A DNA stretch of 64,000 nucleotides from Nakamurella sp040546275 (GTDB lineage: Bacteria > Actinomycetota > Actinomycetes > Mycobacteriales > Nakamurellaceae): assembly GCF_040546275.1 (NCBI RefSeq), contig NZ_JBEPNO010000016.1:62001-126000 (forward strand), read 5' to 3'. Position 1 is the first letter of the stretch. Each line of letters opens with the position of its first letter. Position numbers and translations under genes: made by a program. Below the pieces are notes generated by a model, which made no database searches, was not told where the DNA came from, and saw only the letters and a program-made list of their open reading frames with translations. Shown in pieces: positions 1-8,478 of this stretch.

Positions 1-1410
1 CTCCTCGAGCAGGCGGGCTATCGCGAGGCCACCGATGGGCAGGACGCGGACGTGGTGGTCTTCAACACGTGCGCGGTGCGCGAGAACGCCGACAACCGGC
101 TGTACGGGAACCTTGGCATGCTGGCCCCCCGCAAGACGGCCGACCCGAACATGCAGATCGCTGTCGGGGGCTGCCTGGCGCAGAAGGACCGCAGCGAGAT
201 CATCCGGCGAGCCCCCTGGGTGGACGTCGTGTTCGGCACCCACAACGTCGGATCGCTGCCCACCCTGCTGGACCGGGCGCGCCACAACAACCAGGCCCAG
301 GTGGAGATCCTGGACGCGCTGGAGGTCTTCCCGTCCTCGCTGCCCGCCAAGCGCGATTCGGCGTCCTCGGGGTGGGTGTCGATCTCGGTTGGCTGCAACA
401 ACACCTGCACCTTCTGCATCGTGCCGGCGTTGCGCGGCAAGGAAACCGACCGCCGTCCGGGCGACATCCTCGCCGAGGTCGGCATGCTCGCTGCCGAAGG
501 CGTCCTGGAGGTCACGCTGCTGGGGCAGAACGTGAACTCCTATGGCGCAGAATTCGGCGACCGCGGTGCGTTCGCGGACCTGTTGCGGGCCTGCGGCCGG
601 ATCGACGGACTCGAGCGGGTCCGCTTCACCTCGCCCCATCCGAAGGACTTCACCCCCGACGTCATCGCGGCGATGGCGGAGACGCCGAACGTCTGCCACC
701 AGCTCCACATGCCGCTGCAGTCGGGTTCCGATCGCGTGCTGAAGTCCATGCGTCGGTCCTACCGCAGCGAGCGGTACCTGCGGATCCTCGACGACGTCCG
801 CGCAGCCATGCCTGATGCAGCCATCACCACCGACATCATCGTCGGCTTCCCCGGCGAGACCGAGGAGGACTTCCAGCGCACCCTGGACGTCACCGAGCAG
901 TCGGGGTTCGCCACCGCCTTCACCTTCCAGTACTCACCGCGCCCCGGGACGCCCGCGGCGACCATGCCCGACCAGGTACCGCCGCAGGTCGTCACCGAGC
1001 GGTACCAACGGCTCAAGGCAGTGGTGGACAACTCCGCGTTGCGCGGGAACCAGGACATGGTCGGACGGGGCGTCGAGGTCCTGGTCTCGGCCGGCGAAGG
1101 CCGCAAGGACACTTCGACCCACCGGATGAGCGGACGGGCGAGAGACGGCCGCCTGGTTCACTTCTCGCCGACCGGCCGGCTGGTGGACGGCGCAGTTCGC
1201 CCGGGCGATGTGGTCACCACCGTGCTCACGCGAGCCGCCCCCCACCACATGGTGGCCGACGGCGACCTCACCGGCCACCGCCGGACCAGGGCCGGGGACC
1301 GGCATGCCGAGGGGATCACCCCGCGCACGCCGGGCGTCGGTCTCGGCATGCCCTCGCTCGGTCGCCCGCCGGCCACCGCGCCCGACGCCGTCGGTTGTTC
1401 GACCTGCTGA
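1..1410 (+). CDS. miaB: tRNA-2-methylthio-N6-dimethylallyladenosine synthase MiaB (5' truncated by window edge)
   Basis: Radical-SAM methylthiotransferase that adds the methylthio group to i6A37 of tRNAs, the step after MiaA. The frame is open from base 1, so the start lies outside the window and only a few dozen N-terminal residues are missing. Counting from base 1, the N-terminal UPF0004 domain shows the cluster cysteines in NTCAVRENA (about residue 24) and GCLAQKD (about 57). The radical-SAM cluster is CNNTCTFC (Cys132, Cys136, Cys139), and a TRAM-like tRNA-binding domain covers about residues 355-420. About 45 Ala/Pro/Arg-rich residues follow, ending in VGCSTC. The partner enzyme miaA lies 3.7 kb downstream in the same direction, as in mycobacteria. 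Confidence 0.96.
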   Translation, partial: LLEQAGYREATDGQDADVVVFNTCAVRENADNRLYGNLGMLAPRKTADPNMQIAVGGCLAQKDRSEIIRRAPWVDVVFGTHNVGSLPTLLDRARHNNQAQVEILDALEVFPSSLPAKRDSASSGWVSISVGCNNTCTFCIVPALRGKETDRRPGDILAEVGMLAAEGVLEVTLLGQNVNSYGAEFGDRGAFADLLRACGRIDGLERVRFTSPHPKDFTPDVIAAMAETPNVCHQLHMPLQSGSDRVLKSMRRSYRSERYLRILDDVRAAMPDAAITTDIIVGFPGETEEDFQRTLDVTEQSGFATAFTFQYSPRPGTPAATMPDQVPPQVVTERYQRLKAVVDNSALRGNQDMVGRGVEVLVSAGEGRKDTSTHRMSGRARDGRLVHFSPTGRLVDGAVRPGDVVTTVLTRAAPHHMVADGDLTGHRRTRAGDRHAEGITPRTPGVGLGMPSLGRPPATAPDAVGCSTC

Positions 1411-1449
1411 AGTCCGACCTTGCCGGTCCTGCCGGTCCTGGACTGAAGA

Positions 1450-1495
1450 GCCCCGAATGCTGGGCCCCGAATGCTGGGACCCGATTGCTGGGCCC
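1450..1495. repeat. Three imperfect 14-15 bp tandem copies in the miaB-kinase gap
   Basis: The core CCCCGAATGCTGGG occurs twice and a variant CCCGATTGCTGGG once, back to back, between the convergent miaB and kinase genes. No T-tract or good hairpin is evident, so I read it as a short tandem duplication and not a terminator. Confidence 0.6.
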
Positions 1496-1515
1496 GACCA
1501 GGGGGATTCCCGCCA

Positions 1516-2214
1516 TCAGATCGGCTGCAGAAGCAGGTCGGCCCGCGAGCGGGTGGCCAGCACACAGGCGGCGTTGCGTCCGTCCGTTCCGGTCGTGGAG
1601 CGGGTCAGTGCCAACTCCGGGGTCCGTCCGAACGCGATGTGGCGTGACACCAGGCGCTCCAGCCGTAGATCCTCGGGCGTGTCCAGGTACCAGGCCTGCG
1701 TGAGCAGGGGTTTGACCTGGTCCCAGGGCTCTTCGTCGAGGAGCAGGTAGTTTCCCTCGGTGACGACTACTTCGATCTCCGGGCCGACGGGCACCGCGCC
1801 GGCGATCGGCTCCTCGATCGCCCGGCGGAACTCCGGGGCGTAGACGATCTCCTGACGGCCGTGGTCGCGTGCCGAGACCAACCGCTGTAGCAGGGCGACA
1901 TAGCCTGCGGCATCGAAGGTCTGCGGCGCACCCTTGATCTCAGCCGTGCCGGCGGAGTCCAACACGTGCTGGGCCAGGTGGTACCCGTCCATCGGAACCA
2001 GTGCGGTCGGGATCGGTACCGGGCCGTGCACGAGATGCTCCTGGACCGCGGCCGCGAGCGTCGACTTGCCCGAGCCCGGAGCTCCGATGATGCCGACGAG
2101 CACTCGTCGCCCCGGCCGGTGCAGTCCGCGGATCCGGTCCGCCAGCAGCTCGGCATCCGCCGGTACGACTGGGACTCCTCCAGCCACGGGCGCGGCGGTC
2201 GTCGTCCCGGTCAC
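1516..2214 (-). CDS. Nucleoside/pantothenate-kinase-like P-loop kinase
   Basis: A 232-residue P-loop kinase of the uridine kinase/PanK-like family often annotated as nucleoside/nucleotide kinase family protein. Walker A is GAPGSGKST (residues 44-52), followed by a substrate-side motif PMDGYH and a Walker-B-like VVTEGNYLLLD. The chosen GTG start overlaps the DUF349 stop as GTGA, so the two genes are probably translationally coupled; an earlier in-frame ATG would overlap DUF349 by more than 40 bases. The acceptor substrate cannot be told from sequence: sugars, nucleosides or pantothenate are all used by relatives. Confidence 0.8.
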   Translation of the reverse strand: MTGTTTAAPVAGGVPVVPADAELLADRIRGLHRPGRRVLVGIIGAPGSGKSTLAAAVQEHLVHGPVPIPTALVPMDGYHLAQHVLDSAGTAEIKGAPQTFDAAGYVALLQRLVSARDHGRQEIVYAPEFRRAIEEPIAGAVPVGPEIEVVVTEGNYLLLDEEPWDQVKPLLTQAWYLDTPEDLRLERLVSRHIAFGRTPELALTRSTTGTDGRNAACVLATRSRADLLLQPI

Positions 2215-4019
2215 CGCTCGACGGCGCCCTGAGCCGCGGCGAGCCATTCTTCCCACTGTGCCGCCTGGGCGTCGGCCTCCCTGGCCTTGCGCTCGTTGCC
2301 CGCGGACCGGGCCTTGGCAGCCTGGGTCCGGAAGGATTCCGCGCGCGACCGGAACTGCTCGATCCGCGCGCTGGTCTCCGGATCGGTCCGGCGCCAGTGC
2401 GAATCCTCGGCCGAACGGATCTTGTCCTCGACGGTCCGCAGACGTGAGTCGAACTCCTTGATCCGCTCACGCGGAACCTTGCCGGCGGCCTCCCAGCGCT
2501 CCTGGATGGATCGCAGCGCGGCCTTCGCAGCGTCGAGACCGCCGGCCGGGTTGATCTTCTCGGCCTCCAGGAGCAGTGCGTCCTTGATCGCGGCATTGGT
2601 CTCGAACTCCTGGTCGCGCTCGGAGAACGTCTGGTTGCGGTGGGAGAAGAACTTCTCCTGCGCCGCCCGGAACCGGTCCCAGAGGGCATCCTCGACGTCC
2701 CGCGGTGCGCGGCCGGAGGCCTTCCACTCCTCCATCAGCGTCCGGTAGTCGCCGGCGGTCTTGCCCCACTCCGTCGAGTCGGCCAGCGCTTCGGCTTTCG
2801 CGATCAGCGCTTCCTTGGCCTCACGTGCTGCGCCGCGCTGCTTGTCCAGATCGGCGAAATGCGTCCCGCGGTGCCGGGTGAAGCCGTCACGGGCCTTGGC
2901 AAACCGCTTCCAGAGAGCGTCGTCGGTCTTGCGGTCGATCCCTTTGATGGTCCGCCACTCGTCGACGATCTCCTTGAGCCGGTCGCCGGTCGACTTCCAC
3001 TGCTCGGACTCGGCCAGCTGCTCGGCCTCCACGCACAGTGCTTCCTTGGCTGCCACTGCGGTGGCGCGGGCGGCTGCCCGAGCGGTCGACGCACCGGCGA
3101 TGGCAGCGTCGGCAGCGCCGATGACGATCTCCAGCCGGGCCGCCGCCGAGTCCAGATCACCGATGCCCGAGAGGGTCTCGACGGTCTCCCGCAGTTCGAT
3201 GGCGTGTGCTTTGGTGGCCTTGGGATCTCCCGAGCCGGTGGCCAGACGTGTTTCCAGCAATGCGATCTCGGTCGCGAAATCATCGAACCGGCGGGCGAAG
3301 TGGGCCAACCCTGCCTCAGCGTCACCGGCCTGCCAGTTACCGACCGCCCGCTCCCCGGTCGGCCCGTAGACGTAGACCACGCCGTCGTCGTCGATGCGTC
3401 CCCACTTGTGGGGATCCGTCGGCTCGACGGTCGGCTCGACCGTGATGGTCGGTGCTGCCGCGCCGGTGGGGCGGGACGCTCCCCGACCACCGGGGACGCC
3501 GCCGGGCCGTCCGCCCGGTGCCCGACCAGGGCGGCCTCCCGGTCCGCGACCGGGGTTGGGCCGCTGCGCGGCCGCCGGAGCGGGAGTTGCGGGAGGGACT
3601 TCGGCCGCGGGGACTTCGGCCGGTGGGACTTCGGCCGGTGGGACTTCGGCTGGTGGGACGTCTACCGGTGAGACGTCTACCGCGGGGACGTCGGCCTCCG
3701 GGACGGCAGCCTCCGCGTCGTCAGAAGTGCACTGGTCTTCGGCTGGCAACGGAACCTCGGGAACACCCGGAACATCAGGGATCTCCTCGACTTCAGTCGG
3801 CACTGATACCTCGGGGGCTCGCGGCGCTACGGGGATGTCCGAGGCCGTCGACGCGTCAGGAATCTCGGACTCCGACGGCCCTGCCGCGGCGTCACCGATG
3901 GGCGCCTCGAGTGATGCGGCCTGCTCGACCTCCGATGCCTGGATGTCTTCCGCCGGGAGGCTTGTCGAGCCCTCCGGAAGTTCGGCGTCGCCGTTCTGAG
4001 CGCGCATGTCCTCGGTCAT
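2211..4019 (-). CDS. DUF349 domain-containing protein
   Basis: A 602-residue cytoplasmic protein. Residues 1 to about 200 are low-complexity, acidic and Pro/Ala/Val-rich, with a repeated PPAEV pentapeptide near residues 113-140 and a Gly/Arg/Pro stretch just after. The rest is helical and carries tandem DUF349 modules (recurrent W/F-K-x-A-G and LWDRFRAAQ-type motifs) with high coiled-coil tendency. The start is the ATG at 4019, preceded by AGAAAGG. Homologues occupy the same place beside miaA/miaB in mycobacteria. The biochemical role of DUF349 is not established. It is followed by the P-loop kinase in the same transcript. Confidence 0.88.
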   Translation of the reverse strand: MTEDMRAQNGDAELPEGSTSLPAEDIQASEVEQAASLEAPIGDAAAGPSESEIPDASTASDIPVAPRAPEVSVPTEVEEIPDVPGVPEVPLPAEDQCTSDDAEAAVPEADVPAVDVSPVDVPPAEVPPAEVPPAEVPAAEVPPATPAPAAAQRPNPGRGPGGRPGRAPGGRPGGVPGGRGASRPTGAAAPTITVEPTVEPTDPHKWGRIDDDGVVYVYGPTGERAVGNWQAGDAEAGLAHFARRFDDFATEIALLETRLATGSGDPKATKAHAIELRETVETLSGIGDLDSAAARLEIVIGAADAAIAGASTARAAARATAVAAKEALCVEAEQLAESEQWKSTGDRLKEIVDEWRTIKGIDRKTDDALWKRFAKARDGFTRHRGTHFADLDKQRGAAREAKEALIAKAEALADSTEWGKTAGDYRTLMEEWKASGRAPRDVEDALWDRFRAAQEKFFSHRNQTFSERDQEFETNAAIKDALLLEAEKINPAGGLDAAKAALRSIQERWEAAGKVPRERIKEFDSRLRTVEDKIRSAEDSHWRRTDPETSARIEQFRSRAESFRTQAAKARSAGNERKAREADAQAAQWEEWLAAAQGAVER

Positions 4020-4178
4020 CGTTGCTGGCCTTTCTGCTGCTCGACTGGGGAGTCGTGACTCCCGGCACCTCACGGTGCCCGTGCTACCTCGCCGGATACT
4101 CGATGATCCGCGCCCACCAGTGTGCCTGTTGGCCCCTTTGCTCCACTAGCCCGGGCCGCGAATACGCTGCCGACCGGT

Positions 4179-4259
4179 CCTGCGCTCGTGGTTGCGCCGG
4201 TCAGCCTGCTCGTGGTCACGACGGTGGGCCTGCGCTCGTGGCTGCGCCGGTTAGCCTGC
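4179..4259. repeat. 31-bp direct repeat in the divergent DUF349/LigB-like promoter region
   Basis: Two copies (4179-4209 and 4229-4259) differ at two positions and start exactly 50 bp apart. The second ends five bases before the GTG of the downstream gene. The copies share the core CTGCGCTCGTGG. This could be a duplicated leader or a two-site operator. Confidence 0.6.
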
Positions 4260-4263
4260 AACG

Positions 4264-5112
4264 GTGATCGTCGGAGTCGCTGTCTGCCCTGGGGCGCCCT
4301 TCTTGGTTGCCGGCCTGGCTCCGGCGCTGGAGCGATCTGCTCGCGGTCTGTCCGACACCTGTGCTGCCGCGGTCGCCCGGCTGGCCGGCGCGGACCGCAT
4401 CCTGCTGATCACGAGTGGGCCAAGGGCCCGCGATCTCGGTGTGCCCGCAGCGCGCCGTTCCGTCCTGCACCCGAGCGGTACCACCGTGACGTCCGCGCCG
4501 CTCACCGACAGCCGGTTGCCACCGCTGTTCGAGGGCCGGCTGGCCGGCGGCAGCGACCTGGGTGCGGCCCCGATCGCCGGCGCACCGGTCCCGCTCTTCC
4601 CACGGGTGGGGATGTCGCCCGGGGTGGGTGTCATCGTCGGCGCAGCGTTGCTGGCCCAGTCCCACCTCGAGATACCAACCGTCGCGATCGAGCTCGCCGC
4701 CGCCGCCGCCGATGCCGATGCAGGGGCCGGACTCCAGGGAGCAGCGGACGCCGTCGATCCGGCGCTCGACCTGCTGCATGCCGCGTGCCGCTCCAGCGAC
4801 CGAGTGGCCCTGCTGGTCGTCGCCGACGGATCCGCCAGCCGTGGACCGGATTCGCCCGGCGGCGGGCACCTGGGCGCTGCACCGCTGGACGCCGCCCTGG
4901 CCGCCGCGCTGGCGTCCGGTAGTCCCCGGGACCTCGCTGATGCCGTCGATTTCGTCGGCGACGACGCGGGGGCACTGCTCTTCACCTCCGGACCCGCGTT
5001 TGCCGCCCTGGCCGATCTCACCGCGGCGACACCGCCCGGGCGGGCGACACTGTTCTACGACGACGCTCCGCTCGGCATCGGGTACCTGGTCGCCACCTGG
5101 TCCTGGTCGTGA
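4264..5112 (+). CDS. Class III extradiol dioxygenase subunit B-like protein (LigB-like, actinobacterial miaA neighbour)
   Basis: A 282-residue Ala/Gly-rich protein with the start MIVGVAVCPGAPFLVAGLAP that is typical of the LigB-like family found just upstream of miaA in mycobacteria and relatives. Motifs include VALLVVADGSASRG and a closing YDDAPLGIGYLVATW. The His residues that bind iron in true extradiol dioxygenases are not convincingly present, so enzymatic activity is doubtful. The start is a GTG with no clear ribosome-binding site. miaA begins 46 bp after the stop, which suggests one operon. Function unknown. Confidence 0.75.
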   Translation: MIVGVAVCPGAPFLVAGLAPALERSARGLSDTCAAAVARLAGADRILLITSGPRARDLGVPAARRSVLHPSGTTVTSAPLTDSRLPPLFEGRLAGGSDLGAAPIAGAPVPLFPRVGMSPGVGVIVGAALLAQSHLEIPTVAIELAAAAADADAGAGLQGAADAVDPALDLLHAACRSSDRVALLVVADGSASRGPDSPGGGHLGAAPLDAALAAALASGSPRDLADAVDFVGDDAGALLFTSGPAFAALADLTAATPPGRATLFYDDAPLGIGYLVATWSWS

Positions 5113-5158
5113 CCTCGGCACACCTGCTTGTTCCTGCGCGCCCGAGGCAGGCGGGGAC

Positions 5159-6073
5159 GTGGCGTTGAACCGCCTGATCGTCCTGGCCGGCCCGACCGGG
5201 ACGGGCAAGTCCGATGCCGCCCTCGACATAGCCGAACTCCTCGACGGCGAGATCGTCAACGCCGACTCGATGCAGCTGTACCGGGGCATGGACATCGGCA
5301 CCGCGAAACTGCCACCCGACGCGCGCCGCGGGATCCCGCACCACCTGCTGGACGTTCTGGACATCAGCCGTCGGGCCAGCGTCGCGGCCTATCAGCAGCA
5401 GGCCCGGCAACACGTCGAGGACATCCTGGCCCGGGGCCGCACGCCGTTGCTGGTCGGGGGCTCGGGCCTCTACATCAGGGCGGTGGTGGACCGCATCGAT
5501 TTCCCGGGCACGGATCCGCTGGTGCGCGCCGAGCTGGAGGCCGAGCTCGCCGACGTCGGCACGGCGCCCCTGTTCGAGCGTCTGACGCGGTTGGATCCGG
5601 CAGCGGCCGCCGCCATCGAACCTGCCAACGGACGGCGATTGGTCAGGGCGCTCGAGGTGATGAGGGTGACCGGACAGCCCTTCACCGCCACCCTGCCCAT
5701 TTCCGGACCCCCTCTGTACGACGCGCTGCTGGTCTGCCTCGACCGCCCGAGCCAGGTGCTGGACGAACGTCTGGACCGACGCGTCACCCTCATGGTCGGC
5801 GCCGGGTGGCTGGACGAGGTCAGAACGCTCGACGCCGCCGGCCTGCGACACGGGGTGACCGCCTCCCGCGCGCTCGGCTACCCGCAAATGCTCGCCGTGC
5901 TCGACGGCGAGGTGGACCTGGCGACGGCGATGGCGGAGACGACCAGGCTGACCCGCCGGTTCGTCAGGCGACAGCGATCCTGGTTCGGCCGGGACCATCG
6001 GATGCACCGGCTGGACGGTGGTCTGCCGCAGCTCGCCGCCGCCGTTGCGGGCCTGGCCGGGCTGTCCGGGTAG
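5159..6073 (+). CDS. miaA: tRNA dimethylallyltransferase MiaA
   Basis: Transfers a dimethylallyl group from DMAPP to N6 of A37 in tRNAs reading UNN codons and gives MiaB its substrate. The 304-residue length is normal. The P-loop GPTGTGKS lies at residues 11-18, followed by NADSMQLYRGMDIGTAK, the classic family signature, and LLVGGSGLYIRAV. The C-terminal basic motif TRRFVRRQRSWFGRD contacts tRNA. The GTG start follows a G-rich AGGCGGGG. dapF starts 63 bp after the stop. Confidence 0.97.
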   Translation: MALNRLIVLAGPTGTGKSDAALDIAELLDGEIVNADSMQLYRGMDIGTAKLPPDARRGIPHHLLDVLDISRRASVAAYQQQARQHVEDILARGRTPLLVGGSGLYIRAVVDRIDFPGTDPLVRAELEAELADVGTAPLFERLTRLDPAAAAAIEPANGRRLVRALEVMRVTGQPFTATLPISGPPLYDALLVCLDRPSQVLDERLDRRVTLMVGAGWLDEVRTLDAAGLRHGVTASRALGYPQMLAVLDGEVDLATAMAETTRLTRRFVRRQRSWFGRDHRMHRLDGGLPQLAAAVAGLAGLSG

Positions 6074-6136
6074 GCCGTGGGGAGTCGGCGCCGGACAGGC
6101 ATCCGCCGCAGCGAGCGGGCCCGTAGGCTCGTCACC

Positions 6137-6997
6137 GTGCAATCCGGTGGCGTCAGATTTCTCAAAGGGCATGGGACGCAGAACGACTTCGTCCTGATCC
6201 CCGATCTCGACGATGCCCTCTCGCCCACCGCGGCGCAGGTCATCGCCATCTGCGATCGCCGGGCCGGGATCGGAGGCGACGGGCTGATCCGGATCGCTCC
6301 CGAGCCCGGAGGCGGCTACTTCATGGACTACCGCAACGCCGACGGGTCGCTGGCGGAGATGTGCGGGAACGGTGCCCGACTGTTCGCCCGGTATCTGGTA
6401 GACGCCGGTCTGCAGCAGCCGGGATCCTTCGAGTTCGGCACCCGCGGGGGCGTCCGGACGGCGCAGTTGGAACCCGCCGGAGACGTGAGCATCGGGATGG
6501 GTCCGGCCAACGTGGGCGCCGAGTCCAAGGCCGAGCTGGGTGGGCAGGTGTACTCCGGGACGGCCGTCGATGTCGGCAACCCGCATCTGGTCTGCCTCCT
6601 CGATGCGTCCGCCTCGTCCACCCTTGCCGCTCTCGACCTGAGCGCGGCGCCGCACTTCGACGCCGACGTCTTCCCGCACGGCGTGAACATCGAGTTCGTG
6701 GTGCCACTGGGCGCCGACCGCGTGCGGATGCGGGTCTTCGAACGTGGCGTCGGCGAGACCCGTTCGTGTGGAACCGGAACGGTAGCGGTGGCCGCTGCCT
6801 TCCGGCACTCCCTGCGGATCGGATCAGCCATCGGCCGCCCGGTCGGCGACGTCGGCCCGGTCACCGTCGATGTACCCGGTGGCACCGTGTGCGTCTCGTT
6901 CGAAGATGGTCAGGACGGCGGCGCGACCCTGACGGGGCCGGCCGTCATCGTGGCGCAGGGCGTCATCGAGCAGGACTTCTGGGACCGTCACCGCTGA
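6137..6997 (+). CDS. dapF: Diaminopimelate epimerase DapF
   Basis: Epimerises LL-DAP to meso-DAP for lysine and peptidoglycan synthesis. The product has 286 residues. The N-terminal GHGTQNDFVLIPD, the first catalytic cysteine (Cys76 in MCGNGA) and the second (Cys211 in TRSCGTGTVA) are all present. A GTG start is used; a longer in-frame ATG 60 bp upstream would add a basic, non-conserved leader. meso-DAP use agrees with the DNPR motif of MurE in this window. The 3' end overlaps the convergent MFS gene by 35 bp. Confidence 0.96.
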   Translation: MQSGGVRFLKGHGTQNDFVLIPDLDDALSPTAAQVIAICDRRAGIGGDGLIRIAPEPGGGYFMDYRNADGSLAEMCGNGARLFARYLVDAGLQQPGSFEFGTRGGVRTAQLEPAGDVSIGMGPANVGAESKAELGGQVYSGTAVDVGNPHLVCLLDASASSTLAALDLSAAPHFDADVFPHGVNIEFVVPLGADRVRMRVFERGVGETRSCGTGTVAVAAAFRHSLRIGSAIGRPVGDVGPVTVDVPGGTVCVSFEDGQDGGATLTGPAVIVAQGVIEQDFWDRHR

Positions 6998-8324
6998 CGA
7001 CGACGATGGCCGCTGGGGTCGCAGGCAGATCGCCGGGGGCAGCTGCCACGTCATCGTGCTCGGGCAGTTTCTTCATCCGCCACACCGCGCGGGAGGCCAC
7101 CGGCAGCACGGCCAGGCACCCGAGCGAGGCGGCCACCCACATGGTGGCCATGACGCCGAGATGGGAGCCCATCAGGCCCCCCGTCATCGCGCCGAGCGGG
7201 ATCGTGCCCCAGACCAGGAATCTCGCCGACGCGTTCATCCGGCCGAGCAGTTCCGGCGGGCACAGGCGCTGCCGAAAACTCACCGTGGCGATGTTGTAGG
7301 CGACGATCGACGCCATCGCGAAGACCCCTCCGACGATCAGCGTCGCCACCGCCGGCAGGACGGCCGCCAGCGGGTTGGCGAAGGTCAGGACGGCGACTGC
7401 GATTGCCGTCAGGACGATCGACGGGCCCTCGCCGATCCGGCGCGCGATGGCCGTCGCGAGCAGGGCACCGGCCAGCCCGCCGACCGCGGCCGCCGAGTCG
7501 ACGACCCCGATGGTGAAGGCCGACAGGTGGAGGTCGTCGATCATGTAGAGCACCGCCAGGGAGGCCCCGATCGAACTGGTGAAGTTGCCGATGGCGGTGC
7601 AGGCGATCAATCGGCGCAACAGGGGATGGCCCAGGACGAACCGCAGTCCCTCGACGATCTCGCGCCGCAGCGGCTGACGGTCCTGCGGATCCGCGGCGAC
7701 CTCGCGGTGGCGGATGCGGTGCAGGAAGAGCGCCGACACCACGAACCCCGCGGCGTTGAGCACGATGACGGTCGGCGGGCCGACCGTGCGGAGCAGCAGG
7801 CCCCCGACGGCCGGTCCGGCGGACTGCGAGACCGATTGACTGGCTTGAAGTTTCGCGTTTCCCTCGACGACCTGGTCGTCCGGGACGAGGAACGGCAGGT
7901 AGGACTGGTAGGCCACGTCGAAGAAGACCGTCAGCATTCCGATCAGCGTTGCGACGGCCATCACCTGGGCGAGCGTGAGGGCATCGAGCCACCACATCAG
8001 CGGCAGGCCGGCCAGCAGCGCCGCCCGTCCGAGGTCCGCGGCGATCATCACCCGCCGCTTGCTGCGACGGTCGACGATCGCGCCCGCGGGTAGCCCGATG
8101 ACGAGGAAGCCGAGGCCGGACAGGGTCGAGAGCAATCCCATCTGGAACGCGGTCGCGTGCAGCGCGGTCACCGCCAGATAGGGAATGGCCAGCGACCCGA
8201 GCGCAGCACCGAGCTGGCTCGCCGTGTCGCCGATCCACAGCTGCCGGAAGTCCCGGTGGTGGATCAGGCTGGGGGGCTTGTCCTCGACGACCGGGACAGC
8301 AATCGGGACGACCGGGACAGCCAT
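6963..8324 (-). CDS. MFS transporter, 12-TM exporter type (EntS-like)
   Basis: A roughly 453-residue major facilitator with about 12 hydrophobic helices. The loop 2-3 signature is degenerate (GAIVDRRSKRRVMIAADLGR), typical of the EntS/macrolide-efflux-like branch. It starts with a cytoplasmic HHRDFRQLWIGDTASQLG segment. I chose the ATG at 8324 because GGAGGAGG lies 13 bases upstream; an ATG at 8423 or TTG at 8435 would add a polar non-conserved leader. It is divergent from hflX and convergent with dapF. Substrate unknown. Confidence 0.85.
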   Translation of the reverse strand: MAVPVVPIAVPVVEDKPPSLIHHRDFRQLWIGDTASQLGAALGSLAIPYLAVTALHATAFQMGLLSTLSGLGFLVIGLPAGAIVDRRSKRRVMIAADLGRAALLAGLPLMWWLDALTLAQVMAVATLIGMLTVFFDVAYQSYLPFLVPDDQVVEGNAKLQASQSVSQSAGPAVGGLLLRTVGPPTVIVLNAAGFVVSALFLHRIRHREVAADPQDRQPLRREIVEGLRFVLGHPLLRRLIACTAIGNFTSSIGASLAVLYMIDDLHLSAFTIGVVDSAAAVGGLAGALLATAIARRIGEGPSIVLTAIAVAVLTFANPLAAVLPAVATLIVGGVFAMASIVAYNIATVSFRQRLCPPELLGRMNASARFLVWGTIPLGAMTGGLMGSHLGVMATMWVAASLGCLAVLPVASRAVWRMKKLPEHDDVAAAPGDLPATPAAIVVVSGDGPRSPAR

Positions 8325-8478
8325 CGGAGCGGGCGAACCTCCTCCGGTGTCGGGCACCCGCAGAGTGTTGGGCACCGTCGAGGAGCTGTCAACGTTCGGG
8401 TGTCGACCCTCCTGGCCGTGCATCCCGACGGGCAAACCGGTGGCACACCGGGGTCATGATGAGGCACCCTGGAGTTAT

